Assembly: GCF_002813555.1 (NCBI RefSeq)
Contig: NZ_CP025057.1
Coordinates: forward strand, 186,001 to 250,000
DNA from: Spiroplasma floricola 23-6
Lineage (GTDB): Bacteria; Bacillota_I; Bacilli_A; Mycoplasmatales; Mycoplasmataceae
DNA: 64,000 nt
Direction of reading: 5' to 3'
Shown here: positions 34,187-43,765 of the stretch, piece after piece
How positions within the stretch are numbered: position 1 is the first letter of the stretch
Layout of the letters: each line of letters begins with the position of its first letter
Program-made: the position numbers and the translations under genes
Notes under the pieces: generated by a model
The model's database searches: none
Seen by the model: the letters and a program-made list of their open reading frames with translations, nothing else
What the model was told of the DNA's origin: nothing

Positions 34187-34644
34187 AAAATTTATATATT
34201 AATAATATAAAAGATATTTAATATTTTAAAAAATAGTTTTCCTAAAAAGTGAAAAATAAATTCTATATCTTCAAAAAAATAATGAAGAGTAGATTTTTTT
34301 TATATCCAAACAGATAATTATTAGTCAAACAATTAAAGTAATTGAAATTAAAAAAAATGAGCAAATAAATAAGCATATAAATACTATTTAAACATTAATG
34401 ATTAGAATCTAACTTATAGAAATTTTATTAATTTATCTAGTAAAAAAATAAAATAATAAATAATAGTATGAAAACATTACAAAAAAAGTAGGTTCAGGTT
34501 TTAAATCAACAAAGAGAAAAAAATGAGATGATTTAGATATTCTAGTAAATTTTCTTGAAAATTATATATATTTTAGTAAGAATTAGTCATAAAACTAAAA
34601 AATTTAATAATGTAACAACAAATATAGATGTTAAATTAAAGAGT
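34187..34644. other. Decayed intergenic region
   Basis: About 460 bases with stops in all frames and no RNA gene. It precedes a fragment of an ABC ATPase and probably includes its eroded remainder. Confidence 0.45.
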
Positions 34645-34872
34645 TATTTTCATTAAATATTGAAATTACTTGCAAAAAATAATAAAGTAGGAATATTAAT
34701 AGCAAGCTATATAATAGATAAATTAAAAGTCTTTATAAATAAATTAGTAATAATTGAAAAAGGTATAAAAAAATATGATTTACAGTGTGATTCCAAAAAT
34801 GAAAATATTTTACCTATTTATAAAAAGTATACTGAGATTAAGGAAATTAAAAATTTTGAAGACTTATACTAA
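34645..34872 (+). pseudogene. 3' fragment of an ABC ATPase (duplicate of the 37852 gene)
   Basis: The last about 75 codons closely repeat those of the intact ATPase at 37852-38574, including LAKNNKVGIL, FINKLVIIEKGIKKYD and the ending EIKNFEDLY, with substitutions that have destroyed the switch His (TSH in the intact gene is ASY here). No Walker motifs remain upstream. The similarity continues past the stop through the terminator at 34936-34968, so a DNA segment of about 320 bases was duplicated, not just a coding region. Confidence 0.85.
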
Positions 34873-34935
34873 TTTATAAGAGGTTCTAGAATTATATTAC
34901 TTAAAAAATCCATGATATACTTCAAATAATGTAAA

Positions 34936-34968
34936 TAGAGTTCTAGTATTACTAGTCTCTTTTTTTTA
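34936..34968 (+). terminator. Terminator copy after the ATPase fragment
   Basis: AGAG (34937-34940) pairs with CTCT, enclosing an inner CTAGT/ACTAG stem, followed by T's. It is homologous to the terminator at 38636-38671. Confidence 0.7.
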
Positions 34969-35258
34969 AATTAAAATCTGAGAAGATTTATTTTTACTCT
35001 TTAGTCATGTAATTTCTGATGAGGCTAAGGACTTTTTTAAGGATTCATATTTATTCTTTAGAAGAAAATAATGAGTTTATAAATAAATTTAAATGACTAT
35101 AGCTGGAAGATTCTTTAGACAATAGAAAATAGAATATTTTTTTATTGCTTAAAAGGAGAATAATTAAAACTTTTGAATACCTCAAAAATAAATTTTTGAA
35201 GAGATTCATAATCATATCAAAGGATATAATAATAAAATAATATAAAAAAAGTTAAATT
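34969..35258. other. Decayed region with a lipoprotein-like relic
   Basis: The stretch around 35050-35090 resembles the lipoprotein gene's early codons at about 32583-32615 (GAAGAAA-TAATGA-TTTATAAATAAA). Otherwise there is no gene. Confidence 0.4.
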
Positions 35259-35282
35259 AAAAACATTCGCTTATGCGAATGT
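35259..35282 (-). terminator. Terminator of the minus-strand surface protein gene
   Basis: AACATTCGC and GCGAATGTT form a perfect 9-bp stem with a 4-base loop; on the minus strand it is followed by TTTTTAATTT. Confidence 0.8.
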
Positions 35283-35339
35283 TGATAATTGCTTATAAAG
35301 TCTAAAAATTTATTTTTTACCTTAGAAGTTGTTTTTTTA

Positions 35340-36144
35340 TTACACAGTTATTGATAAATTTTTAAAGAAAAGTTGATTTTTTGCATCAGCTCAATATGCA
35401 TTTATTCATGAAGCATATGATTCTGCTGTTACTTTAAATTTCATTTCAAGTATCTCATTTTCAATTCACGCATATTCAAAATACCCATAAACTTTCATAT
35501 AATTAGTACCTGAATATATTCTATTATAAAGTTCTGTCTTTCCTTGATTTCCAGATAAAGATATTGTTCTGTTTGTATATGAAACAGAGTTCTTAGAACC
35601 GTTCTTGTTCATTTCATTATATCAAATATCGCCACCTTTTCTTTTTCTTCCGTTATTTCAAGTTTTTGAATATCATTCAAAATTTATGTTTTTAAAATAT
35701 TCAGTGAATTTTTGTTTACCTAATGATGGTTTATAAGTTAATAAAATTGTATCTTCGTCATTTTGTGTAGAATTATATGCATGAACATAAATATTTTTTG
35801 TTTCATTGCCTTGTTCATTTACTATAGATCTTAATTTTGTTTTATATGTAACTGATGTTGTACCTGTATATATATGATCCTTGTATTGCTTTAATTTTTG
35901 CCATTCCATAACCAATATCTGTAATTTCAATTTCATTTGTATTTATTCCATAACTTTTCTCTAAATTTTGAATTAGCATATCTTTTGTGAAATCTTCAAA
36001 ATTTCCAATATCTGTTCCTCTTGGAATTATATATTCCAAATCTTTTATTGCTTTATTTGAAAATAAATTTATATTTGAACTTTCAACTATAACATTTGAA
36101 GTTGAATTAGTTAAAAACATCGCTGATAATAATTTAGTAATCAT
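35340..36144 (-). pseudogene. Frameshifted exported protein, spiralin-like; possibly phase-variable
   Basis: The N-terminal frame (36144 down to about 35870) has a short signal-like start MITKLLSAMFLTNST and a helical segment. The C-terminal frame (to the TAA at 35340-35342) continues with a strand pattern YTGTTSVTYKT as in spiralin-type mollicute surface proteins. The two frames join exactly at a TA-dinucleotide tract (35867-35874): adding one TA would give one continuous frame of about 268 residues reading GSYIYTGTT. Apart from this, the coding sequence, ribosome binding site (AGGAAAGAGAG) and terminator look healthy. It may be an OFF state of a contingency locus rather than a dead gene. 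No lipobox Cys. Confidence 0.75.
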
Positions 36145-36204
36145 TTTTTTCTCTCTTTCCTACTATATTAGTATATAATAAAAAAAAGGGGATTTAATAT
36201 TAAA

Positions 36205-37852
36205 ATGAAAAATTTACAACTTTTTAGTTTTACTTTAAAAAGAACAATATTTAATAAAAATTTTATTTTATTTACTTTTATAACTTTTTTTTAATATTTT
36301 CTTTAAATATAATATTTTTTACAGTTATAAAAATTGAACTAACTTCTAGTCAAATTGTAATAATAATAAATGTAATATTATCTTTAATTTGATTAGCATT
36401 TGTAAATATAAATGGAGTAGTTAATATTGTAATAAAAGATGAAAAAACAGGAATTCAAGGTTTAGAAATTAGAAGGGGAATAAAATCAAAAAATATTTTT
36501 CTTTATAAATTTGGATCTTTAAAATTAATATCTTGATCTTATATTTTAATAGTTTATATTTTATTTTTATTTACAGTATTATGCTTTAAAATGGCTTTAG
36601 AGAATTTTATTATAAAAAATTTATCAATAGGACTTTTAAGTTTGTTTGCTTTTGATTTATTTATATCTGGTTTAGCACTTTTAATATGTGTTTTTTCAAA
36701 ATCAAATAAAAAAACTATATCAATTAATTGATGTTTAACAATGATAATGTGCTTCTCTATAATATTGGGACCAATTGGTTTTGCAATAAGTCCTGGAGAT
36801 TATGCTTATGCAATAGATAATCTTAATTTTCTTATTGTTGAAAGAAATTAAAAACTTGATACAGAAAATGGTTTTATGAGAAAACTTGAAAATGATTTTT
36901 TAAATACAGAGAAATATATCTATAATAAAATTATGTTATTAGATTATAAATCTATTAGTTATCTTAAAGATATTAGTTTTAAAAAGGGTGGATTTTTCTT
37001 AATATGTATTATATTTTTATGAATGAAAAAAACCCTTTATCTAGATATGTAAATGCTGAAATAAGAAATATTAATGAAGTTAAAAATGTAATGGAAAATT
37101 CATTAATATTTCAGTATTTATCTTTCTTCTCTATAAAAAATTCTGAGAGTCATAAAAAGAATTTTAAAAACTCTTTTTATAATAAAATTAGTAAAAGTAA
37201 TTTTTATGGAGATGAACAATTAAATCAAGTTTTAAAAAATTTCTCTCAAGAAAAATGAAATGTTTTTATTGAACAAGATAAAGTTAAACAGTTTAACTTA
37301 AATCAAACTGATTTTAATGAAGTTATGATAGTAAATAAGTACATAGAAAAAATCTTTTTTAGTTATACAACAACATTTGGAAATACAGAAATATATCCTA
37401 ATGATGAAAAAGGTTCTGAAGTTTATGATTTCTTTTCTGATATAGATTATTGAATGGATAATAATTATTTAAATTATTCATTTGGTTCAGATTTATATGC
37501 AAAAATATTATTTGAATCACTAGGAGCTCCAAATAATAAGGATTATCCAAAAGAAGGACAAGATAATTACGATAATTATAAATATAATCCTTTTATGTGA
37601 ATATATGAAATGATATTTTTCTCAGGTAAAAATGATTTTTTAACAGATTCACAAATTTTATCTACTTCATTGCTGCCACTTGGAAATTATAGAATATTTG
37701 CATTGGATGAAGAAAATAAAATAGTTAAAACAAAAAGACCATTTAATATATATTTAAACTATTCAATTTTTTTACTATTTGGAATTTCTTGTGTATTAAT
37801 TTCATATTATGGTTTTAATAAAAAGATCTATACTAAGGCTGGTGAAGAATAA
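36205..37852 (+). pseudogene. Broken ABC permease gene
   Basis: A membrane protein of about 545 codons with helices at both ends and a large extracellular-type middle, typical of ABC-2 permeases. Three lesions are visible: a frameshift in the T8 run at 36285-36292 (one more T would restore the frame), an in-frame TAA at 36849-36851, and a frameshift in the A7 run near 37025-37031. The final frame ends at TAA 37850-37852, overlapping the ATG of the intact ATPase by one base. The start ATG 36205 follows AAAAAGGGG. Confidence 0.85.
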
Positions 37853-38574
37853 TGTTAGAAATAAAAAGCATGAGTAAAAAATTTGATAATGAAAAGGGTA
37901 TTTTTAATTTCTCTTTAGAATTGAAAGAGGGAGAAATAATAGGACTTGTTGGTGATAATGGAAGTGGAAAATCTACAATGCTAAAAAGTTTATTTGGAGA
38001 ATATAAAAAGGATGAAGGAGAAATTCTTTTAAATGGTGAGTCTCTATTAAAAAATCTTACAAGTATAAGTTTTTTTCCTGATCAAAGTGTTTATCCCAAA
38101 GATATAACTATACTAAATTTTGCAATATATGATGGAATTCTTTGTGGTATTGAAAAGAAAGAAGTTGAACAAAGATTAGATATTTTACTTGAAAAATTTA
38201 ATTTATTAGACTATAAAACAAAAAAGTTCAATTCTCTTTCTGCTGGTATGCAAAAAAAAGCACTATTAGCAATAACTCTAATATCTAGACCAAAATTTAT
38301 TTTTTTAGATGAACCAACAGCAAATTTGGATGTTAAATCAAGAACTGATTTTCATAAAATATTGAAATCACTTGCAAAAAATAATAAAGTAGGAATATTA
38401 ATAACAAGTCATATAATAGATGAATTAGAAGGTTTTATAAATAAATTAGTAATAATTGAAAAAGGTATAAAAAAATATGATTCACAGTTTGATTCCAAAA
38501 AAGAGAATATTTTACCTATTTATAAAAAATTTACTGAGAATAAGGAAATTAAAAATTTTGAAGATTTATACTAA
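37852..38574 (+). CDS. ABC transporter ATP-binding protein
   Basis: 240 residues, intact. Walker A is GDNGSGKST, the signature is degenerate (LSAGMQKK), Walker B is FIFLDEPTANLD and the switch His is in ITSHIIDE. The C-terminus is extended after residue 205. Its start overlaps the stop of the broken permease (TAATG), so the transporter it belonged to is probably non-functional unless the ATPase serves another permease. The 3' part is duplicated at 34645-34872. Confidence 0.92.
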   Translation: MLEIKSMSKKFDNEKGIFNFSLELKEGEIIGLVGDNGSGKSTMLKSLFGEYKKDEGEILLNGESLLKNLTSISFFPDQSVYPKDITILNFAIYDGILCGIEKKEVEQRLDILLEKFNLLDYKTKKFNSLSAGMQKKALLAITLISRPKFIFLDEPTANLDVKSRTDFHKILKSLAKNNKVGILITSHIIDELEGFINKLVIIEKGIKKYDSQFDSKKENILPIYKKFTENKEIKNFEDLY

Positions 38575-38635
38575 TTTTTTAAAAGGTTCTAAAATCATAT
38601 TACTTAAATAATTCATGCTATATTTTAAATAAGTT

Positions 38636-38671
38636 AAATAGAGTTCCAATATCATTAGGGCTCTATTTTTT
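38636..38671 (+). terminator. Terminator after the ABC ATPase
   Basis: AAATAGAG (38636-38643) pairs with CTCTATTT (38661-38668), followed by T's. Confidence 0.85.
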
Positions 38672-39243
38672 GTATAAACTAATCTTTTAGAAAAAAGATG
38701 CTGCTAGTTTTTATTTGCCTATTTTAAATAATTTTTTTAGATAAAAGTAGAATTAGAATATAGGAACACTCTAGTTTCAAAAAAAGCTGGAAATTTAAAA
38801 ATTAAAGAGATTTAAAAAATAGAACTTTATTTATTATGTATCTTTTATTATAATAGTTCTTCTTATAGTTAGTCTATTAGCAATATTTGGTATTATAGAA
38901 TAAATAACAACTATTATATTAATTTTTTAGTTTTTTTATCCTTCCTATTACTAAAAGTAAAAGATAGTATAATATTTTTATTTATTTTATTTAAAACATA
39001 AATTTTAAAATAAATATACAAAGACTTACATTTTTTAAATTATTAAGTACTTAATAATTTTGAATAATTTTTATTTGTAAACACATTTTAAAAAAATTAC
39101 TTTATAATAAATATAACACTTAAAAAGGTATAAACTTAAGTAGGGTGAAATAAAGGATAATATCAACTTCTTTAAGAAAAATAATTTTTATTTGTATACT
39201 TTTGAGTGTTGCAATAATTAAAAATTTTAAAAGGAGATAATTT
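38672..39243. other. Gene-free A+T-rich gap
   Basis: About 570 bases with no open frame worth reporting. The last 12 bases hold the strong AAAAGGAGA ribosome binding site of the next gene. A -10-like TATAATAAA is present near 39102-39110. Confidence 0.45.
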
Positions 39244-40194
39244 ATGAAAAGATTAACAATTTTTTTTGGTATTTTAGGAATATCTACAACACCAGTTAGT
39301 TTAATTTATAATTCAGAGAATATTAAAAATAAACAATTAGATACTAATTATGATTTTTCAAACTTAGAAACACGTTCTAAGATTGATTTAAATACTATAA
39401 CAACAAAGGATCTTAAAATGGATGTAGGACCTTTAAAGGGACTAACTGAAGATGTAATAAAAAAATCAGTATTACTTGAGATTGTTCAACAAAATGACAA
39501 AAATAAAACTATTAATGATGTAATTATGGGAGCAATTTATCAACCCCAGTTTTGAGATATAAGTGGAATACAATTTATAGTACCAGAGAAATATAAAAGC
39601 GTTAAATATAGTCTTAAAATAACAGCTGTAAACTATAATCCTGATTTTTTAAATACATTATTTATAAATGTTGAATTATGTAATCAAACAGTTTATGATG
39701 TTGTTTATAATCCGAATATTTGAGCAGATACCCTAAATGTTGATAAATCATGGGGAACAGGAAAAGCAAGCATGGAAACTCGTGAAGTGCAACAAGAAAT
39801 TGACTTATCAAGTTTTGGAGGAATCAATTTACTTAAAGAAAATTATGAATCAATAGATGTAACTTTAAAGGGAAATTACTTCTTTAAAAAAGGTAAAAAT
39901 TTTGCTTGAAGTGAATATGATTATGGTAAAAATGGCTTTACAATTGTAAAAAACTATAATTTTTCAAATAAAAATGATTTTGAACCATGACAACGAATTA
40001 TATTTAAAACATCAGATAGTGGATATGAATGAGGAAATTATTACAAAGTTTGAATTAACTTAGAAATGTTACAAAACAAAATTAAAATATCAAGTACATA
40101 TCAGATTGCAGCTTATGGTGTTGGTGCAAGTAAACACTGAACTGCAGGAGATCTTTGCTTATCAGAAATTAAATTTAAAGCAAAAACTTCTTAA
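39244..40194 (+). CDS. Exported surface protein, unknown function
   Basis: 316 residues. The N-terminal signal MKRLTIFFGILGISTTPVSL lacks a lipobox Cys. The mature part begins with a helical segment containing TTKDLKMDVGPLKG and continues as an aromatic-rich beta region (Trp by UGA at six or more places). Its end, from YYKVWINLEM, is similar in layout to the end of the frameshifted protein at 35340-36144, so the two are probably distant paralogues. The start ATG follows AAAAGGAG. A terminator lies 64 bases downstream. Confidence 0.78.
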
Positions 40195-40257
40195 AAATAA
40201 AAAATTTTAAAAGACAAATTTAAAATTAATTATTCTTAATAAGTAATTTATTTAAAA

Positions 40258-40313
40258 ACTCAAAAATATGAAATAAAAAATAGTTTTATGTTTTGAGTTT
40301 TTTTTTTTTTTTT
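40258..40313 (+). terminator. Terminator with a very long T tract
   Basis: ACTCAAAA (about 40259-40266) pairs with TTTTGAGT (40291-40298), followed by T16 (40298-40313). ATATATA and A14 (40321-40334) come next, right before the following start codon. Confidence 0.75.
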
Positions 40314-40351
40314 ATATATAAAAAAAAAAAAAAAGTAAGAGAGGTAAAAAA

Positions 40352-40731
40352 ATGACAAGTACAGAATTGGAAAAATTAATGTCTTCTCCAAATTTATATG
40401 ATTATATTACTAAGGAATTTAATAAAATAAGAGAGGCATTGCAAAAATTTAAAATTTGAGAAAAAAAAGAAGTGGATATATATCTTCAAGGATCACATAA
40501 AAATCATACAAGTTTAGGGCGTGATAGTGATATAGATATTGTTGTTTTTACTGATGTGACTTTCAGAAGCAATGTTAAATGTAAAATTAATTCAACTTTA
40601 AAAAGTGAAAAATTGGATATTAATTTATTATGATAGAGTATTTAGTCCAGGTGAGTATTCTTTTAGTGAATTTAAAAAGGATCTATTAGATTTTTTGAAG
40701 AAAAATACAAATTATTATATTGAAATTGCCA
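40352..40731 (+). pseudogene. Nucleotidyltransferase-fold relic (CD-NTase/OAS-like)
   Basis: The first 94 codons are open: after a helical lead comes VDIYLQGSHKNHT, then GRDSDIDIVV, the G-S...D-x-D metal-binding core of the DNA-polymerase-beta nucleotidyltransferase superfamily, in the spacing seen in CD-NTases and related enzymes. The frame ends at TAG 40634-40636, and homologous-looking sequence (YYDRVFSPGEYSFSEF) continues one base out of frame to about 40731 before breaking. A third of a normal enzyme remains. It is a relic of a nucleotide-signalling or toxin-type NTase and may be part of a lost defence locus. Confidence 0.7.
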
Positions 40732-40959
40732 GGAAGTATAGTCTGAACAGATGGCATATGAGGTTATTCATATGTTACTGCTGAAGAAATTATTAAGGAA
40801 ATTAAAACTACTAAATATTCTAAAAAACTTTTATTCAACTCAACTGACTATTCAATTTTAAAAACAAATAGTTTAGATAATCCAGAAGTTATATATTTGA
40901 CAGTTCCAATAGAATGAATATCTAATGGTGGTAATTTAGAAATTAGCTTTGTAAATTAG
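40732..40959 (+). pseudogene. Fragment of an unrecognised gene
   Basis: An open frame without its own start, reading WTDGIWGYSYVTAEEII and ending EWISNGGNLEISFVN before TAG 40957-40959. It joins the nucleotidyltransferase relic abruptly and is in a different frame, so it is more likely the tail of another gene. Confidence 0.45.
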
Positions 40960-41053
40960 AAAAATTTATTAGTTAAATTAAAATAAAAAAATAGAATATA
41001 AAAATTTTATAGGAATTTAATTATTAATATTATTTTAAATATTAGTGTAATTT

Positions 41054-41617
41054 TTTTAAAATAATGCAAGGTTATAAAAAGAATTCCAGCAAAAAGAATA
41101 TTTATAATTTAGGAGTTCCTATTCATCAGTTTTTTGAGTACGTGAATATGATTTAAATTCTGGGGAGTTATTAAATAAAAAATACTGTTATTATTATGAA
41201 ATTGTAAATATCTTAGAATTAAATAATAAATACAATTTAGTAATAGCTAGTAAACAAAAAGATAGAAATAAAACTCCAGAAGAGTTAAGAAAAATTAAAG
41301 AAGAATATGAAAGAATGAAAATATGATATGAAAATGAATATTCTTATGAAAATAATCAAAAACAAAACTCAATTAAAAAAAGAATATTTAAACATAGAAA
41401 AAGATATTGGATCTGATATTAATGCTTCTTCAAATTTAATAATTCAGAACATATTTTAAGATTAAAATTTTTAAAGAGTTAATGAGTTTAAAAAAATTAT
41501 TTAGTTAATTATGACTAAAAAATTTTTACTTTTCAAAGATTATTTTCTAATTCGAGTTAAAACTTATTTTTTATTCAATTATGTCAATTAACTCTATTAT
41601 GTCAATTATTTAAATTA
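41054..41617 (+). pseudogene. Decayed duplicate of the element gene at 53505
   Basis: Base-level similarity to 53692-54258 is high over about 560 bases: MQGYK, NLGVPIH, YCxYYEIVNILELNNKYN and IASKQKDRNK are all recoverable, but single-base losses shift the frame repeatedly and the 5' half of the gene is missing. Similarity extends about 150 bases beyond the stop into the non-coding tail, including the repeated ATGTCAATTA motif. It is a remnant of an earlier copy of the conjugative element. Confidence 0.85.
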
Positions 41618-41751
41618 GAGACTCTATTTATATAAATAAATAATTTTAAACTTATCTTTAAGAATAAAACTATTAAGATATTTTTCTCTAAAATATTTTT
41701 AAAATGCTAAAATATTTTTAGTAGATAATCTACAAAATGGAGGAAAAGGAA

Positions 41752-42837
41752 TTGAAAAAAATATTAAGTTTATTAGGAGGAATGTCTTTAGTAATTTCTT
41801 CATCATCGACTGTTGTTTCATGTTTTAATACTAGACCAACTAATGATCATACTTTTAAAGATGAATTTGAAATATTTGATTTAGGAGCAATCTCAGGAGT
41901 TGAAGATACTCCGAGTGTAGAAACTATATATAATGGAATTGCAAAAGCACATGAAAATGTTGTAGATTGAAGATGAGCAGTACCAATAGAAGATATTTTG
42001 TTTGTTAATGAACCAACAACTGAGTCATGTACTATCAGAGTTGTTGAAGGTCATGATCAACCAACTCTTACAGGAGAAGTACAATTTACATATAATTATA
42101 AGAAAATAGAAAATAATGAAATTGACTTTTATTCAAGTGGTCAAAATAAAGGTATTATAAGAAGAACTGGAACAATGGAAGAAATTAGCAAGTTTTCAAA
42201 TTTAGTAACCAATTGAGAGTGAATAGAAAAAATAAATTCAAGACCAAGTTTGGCATATACAGATCTTTCCAATTATGGCTCAACAGGAGGAACAGGATTA
42301 TGTGAATATATTGCACTTAATATGCTAATAAATTATTCACAAGTTTTTGGAAAATATAATTTATATTCTAATTCTGATATAAAAAAATATTTCTATCAAT
42401 TAGATTCTAGAGGTATATATCATTATGCAAGTGGTAGTGGTAATAAAGATGCAGTTCCTTATTTAATGTATAAAAAGGTATCAGATAAATACGGGGGAAG
42501 ATGGTACGATATTAGAACAGGAAAAAGTATTAGAAAAATCATGAAAACATGATTAGGGGATTACTCAAAAAACTTAATTGATGATTATTCAGTTAGTTGA
42601 TCACATACTTCAAATCCTGAGAATTGAATCAAAAAATATAACAGACCAGTCTTATTGTCATTTTTTGTTAAAGGTGATGCACATTCTGTAGTTATATATG
42701 GATATAATGAGTCTACAAATGAATATGCTGTTAATTATGGTTGACCAGGTAGTCAATATGGTAGACAAATAATTAAAAAATCAGAAATTTGATCTTATTT
42801 TAGTATGGGATTTTGATATGGTTTAAGAGATAAATAA
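41752..42837 (+). CDS. Papain-like cysteine protease lipoprotein
   Basis: 361 residues. The start is taken as TTG 41752, because GGAGG lies 8 bases upstream and the result is a perfect lipoprotein signal (MKKILSLLGGMSLV... STVVSC); the upstream in-frame ATG 41737 contains that GGAGG and would add five acidic residues. After the lipobox comes a beta region with EGHDQPTLTGEVQFTYNY, then a C10/C39-like peptidase domain: GTGLCEYIALN (Cys nucleophile), DAHSVVIYGYN (His) and VNYGWPG (Asn). Relatives in mycoplasmas are annotated as putative cysteine peptidases. A surface protease is likely; its target is unknown. Confidence 0.85.
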
Positions 42838-42889
42838 TACAATAAAATATAAAATTCACTATTATTAAATATACTAATATTTTTTAATA

Positions 42890-42968
42890 TATAATAAAAC
42901 AGTTCATAAGAGATATGTCAGAAATGACAAATCTCTTTTTATTTTTCTGACATATTATGAACAAATAA
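42890..42968 (+). promoter_or_regulatory. Leader element copy A (attenuator-like) with promoter
   Basis: TATAAT at 42890-42895 and a leader from about 42901. Terminator form: AAGAGAT (42908-42914) with ATCTCTT (42931-42937) and T's. Alternative form: ATATGTCAGAAA (42913-42924) with TTTCTGACATAT (42944-42955), extended by GTTCATA (42902-42908) with TATGAAC (42956-42962). Relative to the other copies, GTTAG/CTAAC is replaced here by GTCAG/CTGAC, a paired change. It precedes a truncated copy of the VirB4 gene. Confidence 0.75.
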
Positions 42969-42992
42969 AAATATGTTAGGAGTATCAAAAAA

Positions 42993-43265
42993 ATGACTAG
43001 AAATCCAATGATTCCAGAAAATACAAATAAAAGGAAATTTATAATATGACAACAATTAAATTTAACTAATATTAATCTTTCAATATGAATAATCTTTATA
43101 GGTTTAGGAGCAATATTAGGTTTCTTTTTGTGAAAACTAGAAGGAGTTTGAAAACTTATAGATATATTATTTGCTAGTTTATATTTGATTTCAGACTTCT
43201 TATTAAATACTAAAAGTCAATTTCACAATAAAAAATTTTATGCTGTTATATTTGATTGATTTTAA
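42993..43265 (+). pseudogene. Truncated copy of the VirB4-like gene's N-terminus
   Basis: 90 codons almost identical to residues 1-90 of the VirB4-like protein at 59856 (MTRNPMIPENTNKRKF, IWIIFIGLGAILGFFLW, FHNKKFYAVIFDWF), then TAA. The remaining about 940 codons are absent. It retains its own leader and promoter. It might still be expressed as a two-helix membrane peptide, but I treat it as a relic of an older element copy. Confidence 0.85.
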
Positions 43266-43765
43266 TAAAGAAATTTAGTGCTTAAAAGTTAGTGTTTCAC
43301 CAATTGAAAAATTAAGAGAAAATATTAAAGTTGATAGTTTAGAAAATAAAAAATCTTATTTAAAAAGAATAACAATCTTAAAATTTGAATAGATTCAGTT
43401 AGTAGTATTGCAAAAATAAGCTGGTAATATGAGAAAAAATAGAAAAAGAAAACTAATATATTTTTGTTGTAACAACTGAGACTCTAAAATTTTCTAGTAT
43501 TTGAAAATTATTAAAAAATAGAGTATTAAACTCAAATAAAAAATTTTAAATAATTACTAAGTAATTTTAGAATCTGTATATAAATCTTTTAGAATTTTAT
43601 AAAATAATAACTTAAAGTATAAAGGAATTTTTATTTTATAAATAATTTTATTTTTACTATAAAGCTATTTTTAATTTATATTAAGAGCATAAGATTAAAG
43701 TGTTATATAAATGTGTACACAAATTTTAAAAAGATAAATTTAAATACAAGAAAGAAGGAAAAAAT
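43266..43765. other. Decayed gap after the VirB4 relic
   Basis: 500 bases with no intact frame. The stretch 43290-43390 reads EKLRENIKVDSLENKKSYLK in one frame and may be another element-gene remnant; it does not match the intact VirB4 continuation. The end holds AAGAAGGA for the next gene. Confidence 0.45.

Noticed and set aside
40352-40731. Functional small nucleotidyltransferase of 94 residues
   Set aside because: Homologous-looking sequence continues out of frame after the stop, so it is a truncated gene, not a naturally short one.
42993-43265. Functional independent PrgI-like gene
   Set aside because: It ends where the intact VirB4 gene continues and lies among other relics, so truncation is the simpler explanation, though expression is not excluded.
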